64,000 nucleotides of DNA from JBJXHC01 sp046160825 (GTDB taxonomy: Bacteria > Bacteroidota > Ignavibacteria > UBA10030 > UBA6906), in assembly GCA_046160825.1 (NCBI GenBank), contig JBJXHC010000075.1, positions 1 through 64,000 on the forward strand. Reading direction: 5' to 3'. Positions within the stretch are counted from its first letter, which is position 1. Every line of letters starts with the position of its first letter. The position numbers and the translations under genes were made by a program. Shown piece after piece: positions 31,293 to 40,494 of the stretch. The notes beneath the pieces are model-generated. The model had not been told where the DNA came from and did not search any database. It saw nothing but the letters and a program-made list of their open reading frames with translations.

Positions 31293-32858
31293 ATGGCTTC
31301 TATGAAAGGACGTGGTAAAACGGTCCTTGGCATCTTCGTAGATGGATTGGATGTCAAGCTTGCACACCTCACGGTGAAAGACAAGCGGGTGACAGTCCAT
31401 GAACTCAAGTCCGGCACACTCGTCTCCAAAATGGAAGAGCGCAAGACTGTGGAAGTCGGCGCTCAGGTTTTTGCAGGCGAAGCGGACGCATTTAGTCTTC
31501 CCGCGAACTCAGGGCCGGACGTAACAATGGATGGCCAGTCCGAGGACAACAACGCTGTCCTTCTCGGGTTGCTCGCGCCGTATCCGTCAACGAAGTACTC
31601 CTTGACGTATAGCATCGCCGAGCCTGCGATCTACTATCACCTTTTTGAGAGCGATTTCGGCTTGCGTGGAAAGAAGCTCAAGCAACGGGTGCTGAATGAA
31701 CTTCGGAACGTCCGGGCATTCCAACCATCCGCAGACGCAGTGGATTCCATCCTCACCGACGAGGGGAACCTGCTTACTGTTGTTCGTGAAGATGGATTGA
31801 GTCTTATCAACTCGCTGGAGAATATCAAAGGGTTCATTGGCAATCGTCTGCCGCATATTCCAGCGATCGACAGTGCCGATATTTCTCTCATGAACATTGT
31901 GCGGATGAACTATGAACTTCAACCGCAGGAAGTCTCGGTCATTGTCTATGTCGGCGTGGAATTTACGCGTCTGATTTTCATGCGCGGCACGCAATTCTAC
32001 CAATTCGCCCCGATCATTGGCGAAGGATATGACTCTCCCAACTTGCAGAATACCGTCTATAGCAGGCTGTTGTTGGAGCAGGACAATCTCGCGATCCCGC
32101 GCATCAGCAAGATCATTCTTGCCGGCGAATCGCGCCGGATAGGATTTAAGGACTTCCTGGCGCAGCAACTGCCGGATCAGGAAATCGACTATCTGCTTGC
32201 CCCTCAACTCGACACGAGCCCGCTTCCGCCGGAACAGCAGGAAGCGTTATCGGAGTTTGCGATCCCGATCGGCGCCGCATGGCGAGCGCTCGATCCGTCG
32301 AGTGACACGTTCTATCAAATCAACCTTCTTCCGTCCATTATCCGGGAAGGTCAACGTGTATTCAAACTCTCGTGGCACGGTTACCTCTTGATGGCGACCC
32401 TGTTCTTTTCAACCCTCTTCTTCACACTCTCTGTCGGTGAGAAGCGTCAGGATATTGTGGCTCACCAGGAAACGCTCCGGCTGAAGGAAAGCCAGCTTGC
32501 GGAGAACAAGACGATGATGACATCCATTGAGGGGTTGCAGGCTGAACTTGCAAAATATCAAACATCGCTTGCCTTGTATGACTCGCTTGTACCGGGAAGT
32601 GAACGGTGGAGCAAGGTGTTCACGCAGCTCTCACATGGCGTGGAAGATTTGAACTCCATTTGGATTACGGATTTTTCATCGAAAGAAAAAGGGGTGCTCT
32701 CCCTCAACGGGTTTACTGTCTATCGTACCCGTATCCCGCGCATGGCGTCGTTGTTCGACAATGCCGTGTTGAAGGAAGTAAACGTTCAGAAGATTCGTGA
32801 GCAGGAAGTCTATCGCTACAGTATCGAGGTTCCGGTGCAGCAGCCGGTCGCCAGGTAA
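31293..32858 (+). CDS. PilM-PilN fusion, inner-membrane assembly platform
   Basis: About 521 residues. The N-terminal 330 residues resemble the actin-like PilM fold (LGIFVDGLDVKLAHL start; later VSVIVYVGVEFTRLIF and ISKIILAGESRRIGF). One membrane helix follows near 365-390 (GYLLMATLFFSTLFFTLSV), then a coiled coil and a PilN-like ferredoxin fold (SERWSKVFTQLSHGVEDLNSIWITDF ... VLSLNGFTVYRTRIPRM). In most bacteria PilM and PilN are separate proteins joined by a short PilN N-terminal motif; here they appear as one chain, as seen for GspL. ATG 31293 is supported by AGGA seven bases upstream. The fusion call rests on domain order, not on a database search. Confidence 0.75.
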   Translation: MASMKGRGKTVLGIFVDGLDVKLAHLTVKDKRVTVHELKSGTLVSKMEERKTVEVGAQVFAGEADAFSLPANSGPDVTMDGQSEDNNAVLLGLLAPYPSTKYSLTYSIAEPAIYYHLFESDFGLRGKKLKQRVLNELRNVRAFQPSADAVDSILTDEGNLLTVVREDGLSLINSLENIKGFIGNRLPHIPAIDSADISLMNIVRMNYELQPQEVSVIVYVGVEFTRLIFMRGTQFYQFAPIIGEGYDSPNLQNTVYSRLLLEQDNLAIPRISKIILAGESRRIGFKDFLAQQLPDQEIDYLLAPQLDTSPLPPEQQEALSEFAIPIGAAWRALDPSSDTFYQINLLPSIIREGQRVFKLSWHGYLLMATLFFSTLFFTLSVGEKRQDIVAHQETLRLKESQLAENKTMMTSIEGLQAELAKYQTSLALYDSLVPGSERWSKVFTQLSHGVEDLNSIWITDFSSKEKGVLSLNGFTVYRTRIPRMASLFDNAVLKEVNVQKIREQEVYRYSIEVPVQQPVAR

Positions 32859-32893
32859 TCATGAGTGCATTGTCATAAGAAGGAGACACAGCC

Positions 32894-33802
32894 GTGTCAT
32901 ATACAATACGAAACAGCGTTATCCTCGGAGTTCTGGTGCTTATGATTTTGAGCATCGGAACGTACATCCGGGCATTTAACCTCCCGAAACAGGAAGAGGC
33001 CATCGAGTTGCAGATCAAGCAAATTGATGAAGAATTGCAAAACACGCCCAATCTGGTCAATCAATTTAATGACCTGAGCACGACACTTGCAGATACCAAA
33101 CAACGTTGGGATGGACGCAACAAAGACATTCCCCCGGTGGATGTCACTGCCCAAACGTATGCGTACTTCAGCCGGCTGATCGATTTGAGCGGCAAGGTGA
33201 AGTTGGACATGATATACACGGGGGCTCAACAAAAAGGGAACTATGGCTACAATACGTACAGCCTGAAGGGTGAAGCTCCATTTGAGAGCTTCTACAAATT
33301 TGTCTGGTTTCTTGAAAACGGTCGGAAACTTTACAAAGTACCTTCGATGAACATGCGCGGTCTCGAGATCGTGGCAACCGATGAACATGAGGGCGAGATC
33401 CTCGTGACATTCGAAGCGGATGTTCAAGCCTATTTCTCCTCCGTGGCGGAATTGTCGAACTCAGTGGGCGAGCGGTCGATCACTCCGAACTATCTCGGTA
33501 CGGATCCGTTTTCTCCCGTCATTGCCAGCGGTATTGCTCCCAATCTTCGTTCCCTCGTTGAGATTGAGCGCTCGGATCTCAAGGCGGTTATCCCGGGTAA
33601 GGCTTTTGTCCTCGACCAGGATAATACGATACGGACGTTGGAAGCGGGCGATGAGGTGTATCTTGGCTACATCACCAGAGTGGTGCCGGAAGAGGGTCGT
33701 ATTGAGGCAACACTGAACAAAGGTGGCATCATTGAAAAAGTGGAATTGAAAATACGATATGGTCCCATAACGACTACTATTACTCCAAACGTCCAAAAAT
33801 AA
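32894..33802 (+). CDS. PilO-like assembly protein with C-terminal PilP/GspC-like domain
   Basis: This 302-residue protein has one membrane helix near 8-25, then a coiled coil (IELQIKQIDEELQN ... LADTKQRWDG), and a PilO-type fold (TYAYFSRLIDLSGKVKLDMIY, SLKGEAPFESFYKFVWFLEN) to about 190. The last 80 residues (AVIPGKAFVLDQDNTIRTLEAGDEVYLGYI) resemble the small beta domain of PilP or GspC that contacts the secretin. GTG 32894 is backed by AAGGAG eight bases upstream. It sits directly between PilM-N and the secretin, the standard position for PilO-PilP. A combined PilO-PilP function would keep the platform linked to the outer-membrane pore with fewer genes. Confidence 0.72.
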   Translation: MSYTIRNSVILGVLVLMILSIGTYIRAFNLPKQEEAIELQIKQIDEELQNTPNLVNQFNDLSTTLADTKQRWDGRNKDIPPVDVTAQTYAYFSRLIDLSGKVKLDMIYTGAQQKGNYGYNTYSLKGEAPFESFYKFVWFLENGRKLYKVPSMNMRGLEIVATDEHEGEILVTFEADVQAYFSSVAELSNSVGERSITPNYLGTDPFSPVIASGIAPNLRSLVEIERSDLKAVIPGKAFVLDQDNTIRTLEAGDEVYLGYITRVVPEEGRIEATLNKGGIIEKVELKIRYGPITTTITPNVQK

Positions 33803-33816
33803 GTGTAGAGGAAACC

Positions 33817-35043
33817 ATGAAAACAATATGCAATATTTTCGTCGTCCTTCTGGTGTTCGTGATCACCGTGCCGGCGATCGGACAGGTAAGTCCATCGGAA
33901 CGTAAGGTGTTCAATGAGTACACTTCTGCCGACGAGCTTGTATCCATTTCCCCGTCCACGCCGATGGACAGGGCATTGATGGCAATTGGCGAAGTGAGCA
34001 AGAGATTCATCAACAAGATTATTGTGGATACGGAGAGGCGCTCAATGCCGATCAATATTGATATTCAGGCGATGCCGTGGCGCGATGCTCTGGAAGCCAT
34101 TTGCCGGAAGAACGGCATTTGGTACGCAGAGTATGAAAGCTATCTGCAGCTGACCGGCGGCACAACCGGAACAGAGGCCACAGCAGTCAAAGGCAAGGTT
34201 GAAGGAATCCAAAAGGAGTCTGCAACATTCCGGAGCCGGGAAATAAAGATCACGGCGGTGTTCTTTGAGGTGAACCTGACGAAACTGGATGAAGTCGGCA
34301 TCAATTGGAACTTCATGAAAAGCACAAACGATGTGGCGGTCGCATCGACCTTTGGAGGAGCTGACAGGGTCTCCAGCGAGATTTTCGAGACCGACATTAC
34401 ACCAAAAGTCAGCTTTGCCAATATCAACCTGGTCGCGAGGATGTTCTCGAACTACGACCTGGGTGAAGTCCTCTCAGGCCCGCAGTTGATTGTACGTTCC
34501 GGTGAAGAAGGCCGTATCCAGGTTGGCCAGGATTTCTCAATCAAGGAAAGAGACTTTGCGGGAAATCTCATTGACAAATTCTATAGCGCCGGTACTATCA
34601 TCAATGTCAAGCCGCAGGTGATTAACGAACAGGGCGTCAACTTTGTTCACCTCGATGTGGATGTCGAAAGAAGTTCGGTTGTTCCCGGCGCTGTCAGCAC
34701 GATCATCAACAAGACCAAGGCGAACACCAACCTCCTTCTTCTCGATGGCGAAGAGACAATTATTGGCGGTCTGTACAATAACGAGGCAAGCACTGTTCGG
34801 ACGGGTGTTCCATTTCTGAAGGACCTGCCGTGGTACGTGTTTGGGTTGCGCTATCTGTTCGGATACAATCGTGAAGAAATAAAGAAGAAGGAACTCATTA
34901 TCCTGCTGAAGGCTGAACTTCTTCCAACCCTTCAGGAGCGCATTACTCAGAAGAAAGAGGACAAGTATTTCGAGCGATGGCTGGAAGAACGGAATGCCGA
35001 AGAACAGCGGGTCCGGCCCGAGCCCAATAATTCCAATCGTTGA
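33817..35043 (+). CDS. pilQ: Short secretin (PilQ/GspD family)
   Basis: This 408-residue protein has a signal peptide ending near PAIG|QVSP. A short N-terminal domain of the STN/N0 type follows (INIDIQAMPWRDALEAICRKNG), then the secretin core. Core features are EVLSGPQLIVRSGEEGRIQVGQDF, AGTIINVKPQVINEQG, and the family-diagnostic TGVPFLKDLPWYVFGLRYLFG near the end. PilQ proteins are usually 600 or more residues with AMIN and several N-domains; this one keeps little more than one N-domain and the pore, so its periplasmic part is short. It should form the outer-membrane gate for the pilus. Confidence 0.87.
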   Translation: MKTICNIFVVLLVFVITVPAIGQVSPSERKVFNEYTSADELVSISPSTPMDRALMAIGEVSKRFINKIIVDTERRSMPINIDIQAMPWRDALEAICRKNGIWYAEYESYLQLTGGTTGTEATAVKGKVEGIQKESATFRSREIKITAVFFEVNLTKLDEVGINWNFMKSTNDVAVASTFGGADRVSSEIFETDITPKVSFANINLVARMFSNYDLGEVLSGPQLIVRSGEEGRIQVGQDFSIKERDFAGNLIDKFYSAGTIINVKPQVINEQGVNFVHLDVDVERSSVVPGAVSTIINKTKANTNLLLLDGEETIIGGLYNNEASTVRTGVPFLKDLPWYVFGLRYLFGYNREEIKKKELIILLKAELLPTLQERITQKKEDKYFERWLEERNAEEQRVRPEPNNSNR

Positions 35044-35081
35044 AAATTATAACGCGTGTCCACACAACCAGGGATGAGCTT

Positions 35082-36521
35082 ATGAAAATGAACGTTATAC
35101 TCACAGTGCTCGTGGCTGCAATGCTCTTCGGAGCATGTAAAGACGACCAGGGGCCGACACAGGGCGAGGGGCAGGTTAGCGGCATCATTACCGATGCATC
35201 GACCGGAAGTCCTCTTTTGCAGGTCAACGTCCAGGCGCAAACAGTCTCACTGGGCTCACAGACAATGTTGACGGATGAAAATGGATCGTACAGATTCCTG
35301 TTTGAACTGGACAGTGCTATCTCCGTAACATTAACTCTGACGAAATCCGGATATCGTGACACCTCGATTGCTGTGACGATTCAACCGGGTGTATCATATC
35401 CTCTCAGTGTATTGATGACTCCGCGGTCAGTGATCGTCGGAGGTACAGGTGGAGGAACAGGACTTGCGCAAACAATAACGTTTCTCGGGTCGAATCCGAC
35501 AGAGATTTCCGTCTATGGGGTTGGAGGACACGAAACTTCCATCTTGAGTTTTGAGGTACGCGATTCGCTCGGGCTGCCGATCGACGCTGCCCATGCTGTA
35601 ATACTCACGTTCACCCCTCTTGGCGGGCCCGGCGGTGGCGAGTATGTTTCTCCACAGACGGCGGTCACCAATGCTGTCGGTCGCGCATATACGACTTTTA
35701 ACAGCGGCATAAGATCAGGTGTGGTTCAGATGCTCGTTACAACGACAGTCGGAGGAAGAACAATCAGCACCAGTCCGATCCGGCTTATTATCAACGCGGG
35801 CTTTCCTGACCAGACGCATTTTACCGTTGCACCAGAGCAGTTCAATTTCCCAACTCTTGGAATTGCCGGTCAGCGGAATGCCATCTCAGTTATCGTCGGT
35901 GATGTCTATAGCAACCCTGTAGAGTCGGGAACTGCAGTGTATTATCGCACCAGTGCCGGCGTGATTCAGGCAAGTGTCTTTACCAGCGCGGATGGTGAAG
36001 GTTCGGCAGATCTCATCAGCGGTAACCCGGTTCCATTCGGAACACATGCAGCACAGCCGCATGGTGATGGATACCACTACGTCGTTGCTCGTACTATCGG
36101 AGAGAACGGTGCCCCTGTGCAGGATAGCGTACTTATCTTGTGGAGTGGACACTCGCAAATTTCACAGATTACACCCGGGACGTTCGACATACCGAATGAG
36201 GGATTCGAGAATATTACGTTCGTCGTCTCTGATGCTCTTGGCCATCCGCTCGGTAGTGGAACAACGATCAGAGTGGAGGCATCAGTTCCTCCTCCACCTG
36301 ATCCCAATGCGGAAGTCAACCAGGTACAACTGGCCTTCGGCCAGGCCGGCCTCGTCGTGTTGGATGATTTTCTCTTCGCCGGTCCGGGGAGCACAGAATT
36401 TGGTTTCCGCCTCAGCGACGGATCGTTTACAGTGGATCAGGCAACAGCGGTTTCGGTTTCTATCAGTGTCACAGGGCCTAATGGGTCGGCGTATGTGACT
36501 ATAAACGGACTAGTACACTAG
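35082..36521 (+). CDS. Lipoprotein with carboxypeptidase-regulatory-like and Ig-like domains
   Basis: This 479-residue protein has a lipobox ending at C19 (LFGAC). A CarboxypepD_reg-like beta domain follows (about 28-105: GQVSGIITDASTGSPLLQVNVQAQ), then repeated Ig-like modules of the invasin/Big_1 type. Recurring blocks are LSFEVRDSLGLPIDAAHAVILTF, ISVIVGDVYSNPVESGTAVYYRT and ITFVVSDALGHPLGSGTTIRVEA. It is the last gene before a terminator and starts 38 bases after the secretin, hence likely in the same transcript. Surface lipoprotein, adhesin, pilus-tip partner or secretin pilot are possible; no function is proven. GGATGAG before ATG 35082 supports the start. Confidence 0.72.
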   Translation: MKMNVILTVLVAAMLFGACKDDQGPTQGEGQVSGIITDASTGSPLLQVNVQAQTVSLGSQTMLTDENGSYRFLFELDSAISVTLTLTKSGYRDTSIAVTIQPGVSYPLSVLMTPRSVIVGGTGGGTGLAQTITFLGSNPTEISVYGVGGHETSILSFEVRDSLGLPIDAAHAVILTFTPLGGPGGGEYVSPQTAVTNAVGRAYTTFNSGIRSGVVQMLVTTTVGGRTISTSPIRLIINAGFPDQTHFTVAPEQFNFPTLGIAGQRNAISVIVGDVYSNPVESGTAVYYRTSAGVIQASVFTSADGEGSADLISGNPVPFGTHAAQPHGDGYHYVVARTIGENGAPVQDSVLILWSGHSQISQITPGTFDIPNEGFENITFVVSDALGHPLGSGTTIRVEASVPPPPDPNAEVNQVQLAFGQAGLVVLDDFLFAGPGSTEFGFRLSDGSFTVDQATAVSVSISVTGPNGSAYVTINGLVH

Positions 36522-36549
36522 TCCACGATTCAGTTTACTTGTTCAAGAG

Positions 36550-36580
36550 GGAGCCTTCTCGGTTTGGAGGCTCCTTTTTT
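36550..36580 (+). terminator. Rho-independent terminator of the pilus operon
   Basis: GGAGCCT and AGGCTCC form a 7-bp stem with an 11-base loop followed by six Ts, 28 bases after the lipoprotein stop. Confidence 0.85.
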
Positions 36581-36668
36581 GTTTGTTGACGACGCACGCA
36601 ATTGCTTTTCGTTCCCTATTGAAGTAGGTTTCAATCCCATTCTTTTATTATTCAGAAGACAATCTCGG

Positions 36669-39512
36669 ATGTCAGGCAAAAGCACACGAACAATAATACA
36701 ACAACCGGCCCCGGTTGCCCACGATAAGATCGTAATTCGGGGGGCACGCGTCCATAACCTCAAAAACATCAACCTTGAACTTCCGCGAAATTCACTGGTC
36801 GTCATTACGGGCGTAAGCGGGTCCGGCAAGTCAAGTCTCGCATTCGATACACTGTATGCGGAAGGACAACGTCGGTACGTGGAGAGTCTATCGTCGTATG
36901 CGCGGCAGTTCCTCGAGCGAATGGACAAACCGGATGTCGATCTTATTCAGGGTATCAGCCCTGCTCTTGCGATCGAACAGAAGACGTTTACACGTAATCC
37001 TCGCTCCACTGTTGGGACCACGACCGAGGTCTATGACTATCTCCGCCTGTTGTATGCACGGGCCGGGCGGACGTATTGTTACAATTGCGGGAAGCAGGTA
37101 ACCAGGGATTCAGTGCAAACTGTTCTTGCGGCTTTGAATGTCCGGCTGGCGGAAAGTAACAGTGCGGATGCGCTGAAGGCTTTGATTACTTTTCCTCTTC
37201 CCATGCATGAGGGGGAAAGTATCACCGAGGCCTTTGCAAACCTGAAGAAGGAAGGGTTCTTCCGCGTCCTTGTTGGTGAACAGACCATTGATCTGAATGC
37301 TGATAAAGTCCCGGCGAAGATTTCGCTTGCAGCGGTTCACGTGCTCGTGGACCGGGTGGTATTCCGTGCGGGTGATGAAAACACACGACTTGCCGATTCC
37401 ATTGAAACAGCGTTTGCATCTGGGAATGGCAACGCTGCTGTTGTCTTACCGGAAACAGGGGAGCGATTGCAGTTCAATCAGAATTTCATTTGTGCCACAT
37501 GTGGCATTGGATATGAAGAACCGGATCCACAATTATTTTCCTTCAATAGCCCGTTTGGTGCCTGTACTGAGTGCCAGGGCTTCGGCCGTGCAGTAGGAAT
37601 TGATATGAACCTCGTGATACCGGATCCGGCAAAGAGTTTGAGCGAAGGTGCGATTGCTCCGTGGTCGACGCCGAAGTTCAGACCTTTTCTCGAGAAACTG
37701 ATTCAATTGGCGCCCGGGTTGAAAATTCGGACGGACATTTCGTTCAAAGAACTGGATGAAGAGGAACGGAAAAAGATCATCGATGGTTTCGGAAAGTACG
37801 ACGGCATCAAGGGTTTCTTCAAGATGGTCGAGAAGAAATCCTATAAGATTTACTATCGGGTCCTCCTCAGCCGGTATCGCGGTTACACGACATGCCCGGC
37901 TTGCAATGGGGCGCGTTTGCGGCGTGAAGCGTTGAGTGTCAAGGTTGGCGGCAGGACCATCGCTGACGTTGTTGGTTTGACCATTGCTCAGGCCGCAGAG
38001 TTCATAACATCATTGGAACTCACGCCGTATGAGCAGGAAATTGCCAAACGTATTCTCTCCGAATTGAAAAAGCGTCTCACGTACCTGAACGAGGTGGGCA
38101 TTGGGTACCTGACACTCGACCGGTTATCAAATACGCTTTCCGGAGGTGAGTCGCAACGCATAAACCTTGCGACCTCTCTTGGTTCCTCGCTTGTCGGTGC
38201 CCTCTACGTTCTTGATGAACCAAGCATTGGGTTGCATCCTCGCGACAATGAAAGGCTCATCAAACTCCTGAAAGCATTGCGTGACGCCGGCAACTCTGTC
38301 ATCGTCGTTGAACATGACGCGGATATGATGAAGGCAAGTGATATCATCGTTGACATGGGTCCGCGTGCAGGCGAACACGGTGGTGAGATCGTCTACGCAG
38401 GCCCTGCATCAAACATTCAGAACGCACAGAACTCCCTGACCGCCCAATACTTGAATGGAACACTCGCCATACCGATACCGGTGCAGAGGAGAACAGGAGA
38501 GAGGTCATTCATAAAAATTGATGGAGCGTCGGCAAACAACCTCAAGGATGTTTCGGTTCGATTTCCGCTGAACAAGCTCGTGTGTGTCACGGGTGTGAGT
38601 GGAAGCGGGAAGAGCTCCCTTGTCCATGATATTCTTTACGCGGGAGTGAAAAGGGCAAAGGGGGAACCTGTTGAATCGGTGGGTGCATTCAGGAGTATTT
38701 CGGGCTACGAACAGATCAGCGTTGTGGAGCTTGTCGATCAATCGCCGATAGGCCGCAGCCCCCGTTCGAATCCGATCACATACATACAAGTGTTCGACCA
38801 GATTCGCAATCTGTTCGCGGGTGTTCAGGCATCAAGGATCCACGGCTTCAAGCCGGGCCATTTTTCATTTAACGTTCCGGGGGGACGCTGCGAGTCCTGT
38901 GAAGGTGATGGCGTAGTGAAAGTGGAAATGCAATTCCTTGCAGACCTCTACCTCCTCTGCGATGCATGCAAAGGGACGCGCTATCGTCCGGAAATACTGC
39001 AGGTGATGTATCGCGGCAAGAATATTGACGACGTGCTTCGTATGACGGTTTCAGAATCGATTCAATTTTTCGGGGCCGATGCATCGGGCCGGAAGATTGC
39101 TCAAAAAATGAAAGTACTGAATGACGTGGGACTCGGCTACATACGTTTGGGACAATCAGCGACCACACTCTCGGGTGGGGAAGCCCAACGTGTCAAGTTG
39201 GCGGCACATCTGAACGCATCTGATGACGGGCGGCACACTCTTTTCATTCTTGATGAACCGACCACCGGTTTGCATTTTGACGATATCGCAAGGTTACTCG
39301 GATGTTTCAACGCACTTATCGAAGCGGGAAATTCCGTGGTCCTCATAGAGCACAACCTCGATGTTATCAAATGCGCCGATTACGTCATCGATCTGGGGCC
39401 TGAGGCTGGTGATGAGGGCGGGAGGATAGTGGCGGAAGGAACGCCTGAGGAGGTCTCCCGGGTTGTTTCTTCACATACCGGAAAAGTTTTGAAGAGTTAT
39501 CTTGCGAAATAA
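36669..39512 (+). CDS. uvrA: Excinuclease ABC subunit A
   Basis: This 947-residue protein of normal UvrA length has two ABC ATPase modules, each with Walker A GVSGSGKSSL and a signature (NTLSGGESQRINLA and TTLSGGEAQRVKLA). Zinc-binding cysteine clusters are present (CATCGIGYEEPDP...CTECQGFG; CPACNGARL; CESCEGDGVVKVEMQFL...CDACKG), as are Walker B segments followed by DEPSIGLHPRDN and DEPTTGLHFDDI. UvrA dimers detect bulky DNA lesions and load UvrB. ATG 36669 (MSGKSTRT) is chosen because an earlier in-frame ATG at 36564 lies inside the preceding terminator. Confidence 0.97.
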   Translation: MSGKSTRTIIQQPAPVAHDKIVIRGARVHNLKNINLELPRNSLVVITGVSGSGKSSLAFDTLYAEGQRRYVESLSSYARQFLERMDKPDVDLIQGISPALAIEQKTFTRNPRSTVGTTTEVYDYLRLLYARAGRTYCYNCGKQVTRDSVQTVLAALNVRLAESNSADALKALITFPLPMHEGESITEAFANLKKEGFFRVLVGEQTIDLNADKVPAKISLAAVHVLVDRVVFRAGDENTRLADSIETAFASGNGNAAVVLPETGERLQFNQNFICATCGIGYEEPDPQLFSFNSPFGACTECQGFGRAVGIDMNLVIPDPAKSLSEGAIAPWSTPKFRPFLEKLIQLAPGLKIRTDISFKELDEEERKKIIDGFGKYDGIKGFFKMVEKKSYKIYYRVLLSRYRGYTTCPACNGARLRREALSVKVGGRTIADVVGLTIAQAAEFITSLELTPYEQEIAKRILSELKKRLTYLNEVGIGYLTLDRLSNTLSGGESQRINLATSLGSSLVGALYVLDEPSIGLHPRDNERLIKLLKALRDAGNSVIVVEHDADMMKASDIIVDMGPRAGEHGGEIVYAGPASNIQNAQNSLTAQYLNGTLAIPIPVQRRTGERSFIKIDGASANNLKDVSVRFPLNKLVCVTGVSGSGKSSLVHDILYAGVKRAKGEPVESVGAFRSISGYEQISVVELVDQSPIGRSPRSNPITYIQVFDQIRNLFAGVQASRIHGFKPGHFSFNVPGGRCESCEGDGVVKVEMQFLADLYLLCDACKGTRYRPEILQVMYRGKNIDDVLRMTVSESIQFFGADASGRKIAQKMKVLNDVGLGYIRLGQSATTLSGGEAQRVKLAAHLNASDDGRHTLFILDEPTTGLHFDDIARLLGCFNALIEAGNSVVLIEHNLDVIKCADYVIDLGPEAGDEGGRIVAEGTPEEVSRVVSSHTGKVLKSYLAK

Positions 39513-39600
39513 CAATTGGTGCGACATGTTCGTGCTGCCGGTGACTCTCATCACTATGTCGGGACGAGATTTGTATTAGATTGGTTGTGCAGTAACAAAT

Positions 39601-39661
39601 GAAAGGCACTGGATTCACAATGGATTTAGGGGAGGTCCTGCGTGAGGTTCCAGTGCCTTTC
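39601..39661. terminator. Long inverted repeat between convergent genes, possible bidirectional terminator
   Basis: GAAAGGCACTGGA (39601-39613) is repeated exactly in reverse complement at 39649-39661, separated by 35 bases. It lies between uvrA and the oppositely oriented barrel gene. The stem ends in CCTTTC on either strand, giving only short T-runs, so terminator strength is uncertain. It could also be a remnant repeat unit. Confidence 0.5.
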
Positions 39662-39665
39662 GCAA

Positions 39666-40421
39666 TTAGTAGGAGAGGCCGACGTTCAACGTAATGAAGA
39701 ACCCGCCGAAATCTTTTTTTGTCCCCGCCACTTCACCACTCCGTTCGTTGTAAAGAGACGGCAATCCATCGGAGAAGAGATAAGTAAAGTAATAGCGGAA
39801 GTTCACACCGAAGAGATTGTTCTTGTCCGACCCGAAGTTCGCACCCGCTCCGATAAAGGCCGAGGCTGTGTAATGTGCTTGTCCTTTGCCGAGGCTCTTA
39901 AAGAACTCCACCTGCTTTGTTTGAAATCCTGTCGTTGTTTGTGTGATCTCCGTGAATGGTGCTGCAAAGATGAGCGTAGGTCCGGCACCCGCATTGATGT
40001 ACGGACGGAAGGTATCCATAATATCTTCCCGAAAGAGTCGTTGCTGAAGCCCAAACAACAATGGCATGACGAGAAAGCGATTCAGTTTACCGGGAACAAA
40101 TGGAACCTGTGTATACGGATCATAACGTTCGACCTCGCGTCCATCCTTCGACTCCGAAATGGAAAAGTTCACGAACCCGAACAGGTCAGGCGTAAATTCC
40201 CTTCTATAAAATGTCCCCAGCCCGAAACCATCGTTTGATATCAGGATATCCATGCCCCATGCGTTAAGACGCGGCTGATCTGCAGCCGGAGTGTTCAGCG
40301 CGGAGTCAGCGACCGGAGATGCGAACTGCATTCCGGACGATTCCTGTGCAGAGCCGTTTGAAAATGCATAGATGACCAGTCCGACAACAAGCCAGAACTG
40401 TTGCTTCATTCCCTTCACCAT
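39666..40421 (-). CDS. Outer-membrane beta-barrel protein of unknown function
   Basis: This 251-residue protein has a signal peptide (FWLVVGLVIYAFSNGSAQ) and then short amphipathic strands with aromatic ends (GTFYRREFTPDLFGFVNFSIS, SAFIGAGANFGSDKNNLFGVNFRYYFTYLF), ending in FFITLNVGLSY with a terminal aromatic as expected for BAM insertion. It resembles small OmpA/OmpW-type barrels in shape, but no family is recognised. ATG 40421 has GGAGG five bases upstream. It stands alone between convergent uvrA and rlmI. Confidence 0.65.
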   Translation of the reverse strand: MVKGMKQQFWLVVGLVIYAFSNGSAQESSGMQFASPVADSALNTPAADQPRLNAWGMDILISNDGFGLGTFYRREFTPDLFGFVNFSISESKDGREVERYDPYTQVPFVPGKLNRFLVMPLLFGLQQRLFREDIMDTFRPYINAGAGPTLIFAAPFTEITQTTTGFQTKQVEFFKSLGKGQAHYTASAFIGAGANFGSDKNNLFGVNFRYYFTYLFSDGLPSLYNERSGEVAGTKKDFGGFFITLNVGLSY

Positions 40422-40494
40422 ATCAACCTCCACCAACCTTATTCTTAATATTATTTGCACACTTCAAGGTAGTTTCTTTTAGCGCGAAATGCAA

